Assembly: GCA_900548625.1 (NCBI GenBank)
Contig: URLO01000061.1
Location: forward strand, 1-9,248
From: an uncultured Eubacteriales bacterium
GTDB taxonomy: Bacteria; Bacillota; Clostridia; Oscillospirales; Oscillospiraceae
Length of the DNA: 9,248 nucleotides
Reading direction: 5' to 3'
Position 1 is the stretch's first letter. Each line of letters starts with the position of its first letter. This document shows, piece after piece, positions 6,522 through 9,248 of the stretch. Made by a program: the position numbers and the translations under genes. The notes beneath the pieces are model-generated. The model saw only the letters and a program-made list of their open reading frames with translations. It was not told where the DNA came from and searched no databases.

Positions 6522-7673
6522 TCAAGTTCTTCTTTCCTGTTTGAGCTTTTCCAGAAATGCCTCAAGACGATCCATGCCGCGTTCGAGCGTCTGCTCGCCG
6601 CAGCAGTAGGATATGCGGATATGCCCCTCTGTTCCGAAGCAGCTTCCGGGTACTGCTGCGACCCCGGCCTCCGCGATCAGACGAAGGCAGAACGCCTCGG
6701 AGCAAAGGCCGAAGGCACGGATATCCGGGAAGGCATAAAACGCGCCCTCCGGGACGGGGCAGCAGAGCCCCATCGCATGGAGGCGGCGCAGCACCAGCGC
6801 CCGCCTTTTTGCGTAGGTCTCGCGCATCGGCGCCGTGTCGGTTTCCAGCGCCGTCTCACAGGCGGTCTGGAGCATGCTGGGCGCGCAGGTCAGAATATGC
6901 CCGTGGAGCGCAGTGAGCTTTCGGATGACCGGCGCGCTGCCCATGAGATATCCGATGCGCCAGCCCGTCATCGCCCACGGCTTTGAAAAGCTCTGGGCGA
7001 TCAAAAGCCGCTCCCGCAGGCCGGGCAGGGCCGCAGGATCCGGACAGGGCCGCGTGCACAGCCCGCGGTAAACGTCGTCGCAGAGTATAAAGATGGGCCT
7101 GTCTCCGACCGCGCGGCAGACGGCCGCAAGGGAGGCTTCCGTATATACCGCGCCGGTTGGATTGTTCGGGCTGTTGAGCACGAGCGCCTTTGTCCGCGGC
7201 GTGATGGCGGCGCAGAGCGCTTCATATGTCAGCTGAAAGCCCGTCCGGGCGGTGTCCAGATACACGGGAACAGCGCCTGCGAGCCGTGTCACGGTCTCGT
7301 AAAGCCCGAAGGCGGGCGTCGGGATCACGACCTCGTCGCCGGGGTCGAGGACGCCGGTCAGCGCGCAGTAAATGGCTTCCGTTGCACCGGCGGTGACGAG
7401 GATCTCGTCCGGTCCGTAGTCAAGCTGGCGCGTTTTTGCCTCATAGGCGGCGAGTTTCGCACGGAGCGAAGCGCTGCCCTGGTTTGTGGTGTAGTGGGTG
7501 CTGCCGCCTGCAAGTGCGCGGACGGCGGCCTCGCATATGGGTGCGGGCGTTGGAAGATCCGGCTCGCCGATAGTCAGCGTGATGCAGTCCTCACGCTCTG
7601 CGGCAAGGGCGGTATAGCGGCGAATGGCGCTCAAAGAGAGCCCGCCGAGCGATGTGCAGAGCCTGTCTACCAT
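6522..7673 (-). CDS. patA: PLP-dependent class I aminotransferase, probable N-acetyl-LL-diaminopimelate aminotransferase
   Basis: A 383-residue fold-type I aminotransferase of the aspartate aminotransferase superfamily. PLP landmarks are GATEA (96-100), NSPNNPTG (167-174, Asn171), the DDVY motif (199-202, for Asp199 and Tyr202), SFSKPWAMTGWRIGY (228-242) with Schiff-base Lys231, and the carboxylate-binding Arg353 in HIRISY. IGEPDLPTP (35-43) and HYTTNQGSASLR (60-71) are the usual N-terminal motifs. Sequence alone would allow an aspartate or aromatic aminotransferase. Its place between the N-acetyl-DAP deacetylase and dapA makes conversion of N-acetyl-2-amino-6-oxopimelate to N-acetyl-LL-DAP, using glutamate, the best reading; this is inference from context. 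The ATG overlaps the end of the deacetylase gene by seven bases and is preceded by GGGAGGA at about 5-base spacing, so the two are probably translationally coupled. Cysteine is rather frequent in the C-terminal half, without an obvious meaning. Confidence 0.9.
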   Translation of the reverse strand: MVDRLCTSLGGLSLSAIRRYTALAAEREDCITLTIGEPDLPTPAPICEAAVRALAGGSTHYTTNQGSASLRAKLAAYEAKTRQLDYGPDEILVTAGATEAIYCALTGVLDPGDEVVIPTPAFGLYETVTRLAGAVPVYLDTARTGFQLTYEALCAAITPRTKALVLNSPNNPTGAVYTEASLAAVCRAVGDRPIFILCDDVYRGLCTRPCPDPAALPGLRERLLIAQSFSKPWAMTGWRIGYLMGSAPVIRKLTALHGHILTCAPSMLQTACETALETDTAPMRETYAKRRALVLRRLHAMGLCCPVPEGAFYAFPDIRAFGLCSEAFCLRLIAEAGVAAVPGSCFGTEGHIRISYCCGEQTLERGMDRLEAFLEKLKQERRT

Positions 7674-8764
7674 ACCGTTCCTCCCGCGACTGCCTCAAAA
7701 TAGCGCACGCCGGTCTCAAGCACGCGCTCGTCAAAATCGAACGCCGCCGTGTGCAGCGCCGATGTCTCGCCGCAGCCCAAAAACAGAAACAGGCCGGGAA
7801 GCCGCCGCTGATAGTATGAAAAATCGTCGCTTGCCATGGTTGGCGCGGTCAGTGCCTCAATGGGAAACAGCGCAGAAGCCCTGCGGAGCAGATCGGGCGG
7901 ATTCACAACAGCGGGGTAGCCCTCGCTGAAATGGACGGCGGCCGCACAGCCGCTGGTTTGCGCGACATGGCGGCTGATCGTCTCCAGCGCCTCCCGGATG
8001 CTGCAAAACGCAGCATCATCGAGCGCGCGCAGACTGCCCTCCAGCCGTGCGCTTCCGGCAACTGCATTGCGGACGCTTCCGGCCTCCATGCGCCCGAAGC
8101 CGAGCAGACTTTGCGGAGCCTGCGGAAGCGGCAATGCCGCGGCGCGGCTGTAAAACGCCACGCAGGCTGCGAGCGCGTCACGGCCGGAGGCGGCGGAGCA
8201 GAAATGTGCGCAGCGCCCCTCGGCGGTGAACGTCACCTCGGCCGAACGCGCCATCATGGCGCCGGGCAAACCGGCGATCATCCCGGCAGAAAGACCCGGC
8301 CAGAGGTGCAGGGCAAATACGGCTTTGACGCGCAGACGCTCCAAGACCCCTGTTTCGCAAAGCCGTCTGGCGCCGCCGGTCGTTTCCTCGGCGGGCTGAA
8401 ACAGCAGCAGGACGTTGTGCGGCAGATTTTCCTTTGCGCACAGCCTGCGGCCAAGCTCCAGCGCCATCGCCATGTGCCCGTCATGGCCGCAGGCGTGCAT
8501 ACGCCCACTGTGCAGGGAGGCAAACGGCAGCCCCGTCCGCTCCGCGATGGGCAGTGCGTCCATTTCCGCGCGAAATGCCAGCGTATCCGGCGCGCCGAAG
8601 TCAAAATAAGCGCACACAGCGCTGTCAAGTGGGAAAAGCACCTCGCAGTCGAGCGTGCCGAGGACATCTTGTAAATAGTCCATGGTCTTGGGCAGCTCGT
8701 CGCCCAGCTCGGGGATGCGGTGCAGGGCGCGTCTGTCCACTGTCATGGGGGTGAGCGTTTGCAT
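7667..8764 (-). CDS. M20 family amidohydrolase, probable N-acetyldiaminopimelate deacetylase (YkuR type)
   Basis: Hydrolyses N-acetyl-LL-DAP to LL-DAP and acetate, closing the acetylase branch; the specificity is inferred from the neighbours. The family (M20D, aminoacylase/HipO-like) is clear over 365 residues. RRALHRIPELGDE (11-23) is the N-terminal signature, FRAEMDALPI (64-73) carries the catalytic-site Asp69, and the HACGHDGH motif (90-97) supplies Cys92 and His94. PAEE (124-127) gives the general base and a metal ligand. LHLWPG (152-157) gives His153, MASDDFSYY (310-318) is the usual late motif and LHTAAFDFDE (337-346) gives His338. These would hold a dinuclear metal centre. I choose ATG 8764 because it places the RR.LH motif at the usual distance from the N-terminus and has AAAGGG about 8 bases upstream. 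An in-frame ATG at 8800 and a TTG at 8815 would add 12 or 17 residues, lack better ribosome binding sites and are less likely. Indole-auxin-conjugate or hippurate hydrolase activity would be the alternatives without the context. Confidence 0.9.
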   Translation of the reverse strand: MQTLTPMTVDRRALHRIPELGDELPKTMDYLQDVLGTLDCEVLFPLDSAVCAYFDFGAPDTLAFRAEMDALPIAERTGLPFASLHSGRMHACGHDGHMAMALELGRRLCAKENLPHNVLLLFQPAEETTGGARRLCETGVLERLRVKAVFALHLWPGLSAGMIAGLPGAMMARSAEVTFTAEGRCAHFCSAASGRDALAACVAFYSRAAALPLPQAPQSLLGFGRMEAGSVRNAVAGSARLEGSLRALDDAAFCSIREALETISRHVAQTSGCAAAVHFSEGYPAVVNPPDLLRRASALFPIEALTAPTMASDDFSYYQRRLPGLFLFLGCGETSALHTAAFDFDERVLETGVRYFEAVAGGTVW

Positions 8765-8811
8765 ATCTGAAACCCTTTCTTGTGCGTGTTTGAATGTCAT
8801 GCGCCTGCGGC

Positions 8812-9248
8812 TCAAAGCTCCCGCAGGGCGTCCACCAGCGCCGTCTTGGCGGCGGAGGTCTCATCCTTACGCTTGAGGATGCGCGCGGGGCATCCGGCGA
8901 CCACGCTCTCGGGCGGTACGTCCGAGATGACGACCGCGCCCGCCGCAACGACTGCGCCGCGGCCGATGCGGCAGCCCTCGATCACCACGGCGTTTGCACC
9001 GATGAGCACCTCGTCCTCCACGACGACGGGCGTCGCGCTTGCAGGCTCGATCACCCCGGCCAGCACTGCGCCTGCGCCGATGTGGCAGCGTGCGCCGACC
9101 GTTGCGCGGCCTCCAAGCACCGCGCCCATGTCGATCATGGTGCCTGCGCCCACGCTTGCGCCGATGTTGACGATGGCGCCCATCATGATGACCGCGCCCT
9201 CTCCGATCTCGACCTGTTCGCGAATGATGGCGCCCGGCTCGATCCGGG
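8812..9248 (-). CDS. dapH: Tetrahydrodipicolinate N-acetyltransferase, C-terminal part (5' end beyond window edge)
   Basis: Transfers an acetyl group from acetyl-CoA to tetrahydrodipicolinate, opening the ring and defining the acetylase branch of DAP synthesis. About 144 codons are visible, from RIEPGAIIREQVEIG to the stop; the full protein is usually about 235 residues, so roughly 90 N-terminal residues are outside the window. The visible part is a left-handed beta-helix built of hexapeptide repeats ([LIV]GxxxX), including VIMMGAIVNIGASVG, MIDMGAVLGGRATVG, HIGAGAVLAGVIEP, VLIGANAVVIEG and AVVAAGAVVISDVPPE. It ends in the AGCPARILK loop and a C-terminal helix (KTALVDALREL). The GAIVNIGA and MIDMGAVLGGRATVG stretches are specific to DapH rather than to the succinyltransferase DapD. 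An internal ATG at 9186 is not the start, because the frame and the repeat pattern continue upstream of it. Some databases call this enzyme dapD. The deacetylase gene follows after 47 bases. Confidence 0.95.
   Translation of the reverse strand, partial: RIEPGAIIREQVEIGEGAVIMMGAIVNIGASVGAGTMIDMGAVLGGRATVGARCHIGAGAVLAGVIEPASATPVVVEDEVLIGANAVVIEGCRIGRGAVVAAGAVVISDVPPESVVAGCPARILKRKDETSAAKTALVDALREL

Noticed and set aside
6494..6565. Upstream in-frame start extending DapA by 24 residues
   Set aside because: It overlaps the end of patA, adds a non-family N-terminus and ignores the strong AGGAGGT before 6493.
7931..8674. Plus-strand open frame of 247 codons opposite the deacetylase
   Set aside because: Antisense shadow of an intact M20 enzyme, with no family motif of its own.
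8765..8811. Lysine riboswitch or promoter between dapH and the deacetylase gene
   Set aside because: Only 47 bases, with no L-box structure and no clear promoter hexamers. Any riboswitch would be expected upstream of dapH, outside the window.

Overview
The window looks like chromosomal DNA from a member of the Clostridia, probably a gut-type Oscillospirales relative; this is inference. The grounds are the acetylated diaminopimelate (DAP) route to lysine, near-consensus Shine-Dalgarno sequences, a TTG start on a lipoprotein gene, and YcxB-like and YwaF-like membrane proteins typical of Firmicutes. G+C, judged from sample lines, is near 50% on the left and about 60% or more in the lysine genes. 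I see no mobile element, tRNA, rRNA or CRISPR array.

Layout. (1) Bases 1-1630, minus strand: an almost complete oligopeptide-type ABC transporter substrate-binding lipoprotein whose last few codons lie beyond the left edge. (2) Bases 1631-2057: a divergent intergenic region with a promoter for each side and a GC-rich hairpin in the leader of the plus-strand genes. (3) Bases 2058-3343, plus strand: a translationally coupled pair, a YcxB-like two-helix membrane protein followed by a YwaF/TIGR02206-type polytopic membrane protein. (4) Bases 3344-3547: a convergent intergenic region with a strong, probably bidirectional terminator and a second perfect hairpin. (5) Bases 3548-9248, minus strand: a tight lysine/DAP operon transcribed dapH - N-acetyl-DAP deacetylase - patA - dapA - dapB - lysC. 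The promoter and the 5' part of dapH lie beyond the right edge.

The six operon genes act in one pathway. LysC phosphorylates aspartate. After the Asd step (gene not in the window), DapA and DapB make tetrahydrodipicolinate. DapH acetylates it, PatA transaminates the product, and the deacetylase releases LL-DAP for peptidoglycan and lysine. asd, dapF and lysA are absent from the visible part. Neighbouring genes overlap or lie within 50 bases of each other, as expected for one co-translated mRNA.

No clearly new system is visible. The items most worth a second look are the YcxB-YwaF pair, in which the YwaF-like protein keeps a Cys/His pair reminiscent of the TMEM164 acyltransferase, the leader hairpin ahead of that pair, and the self-contained acetyl-DAP operon.
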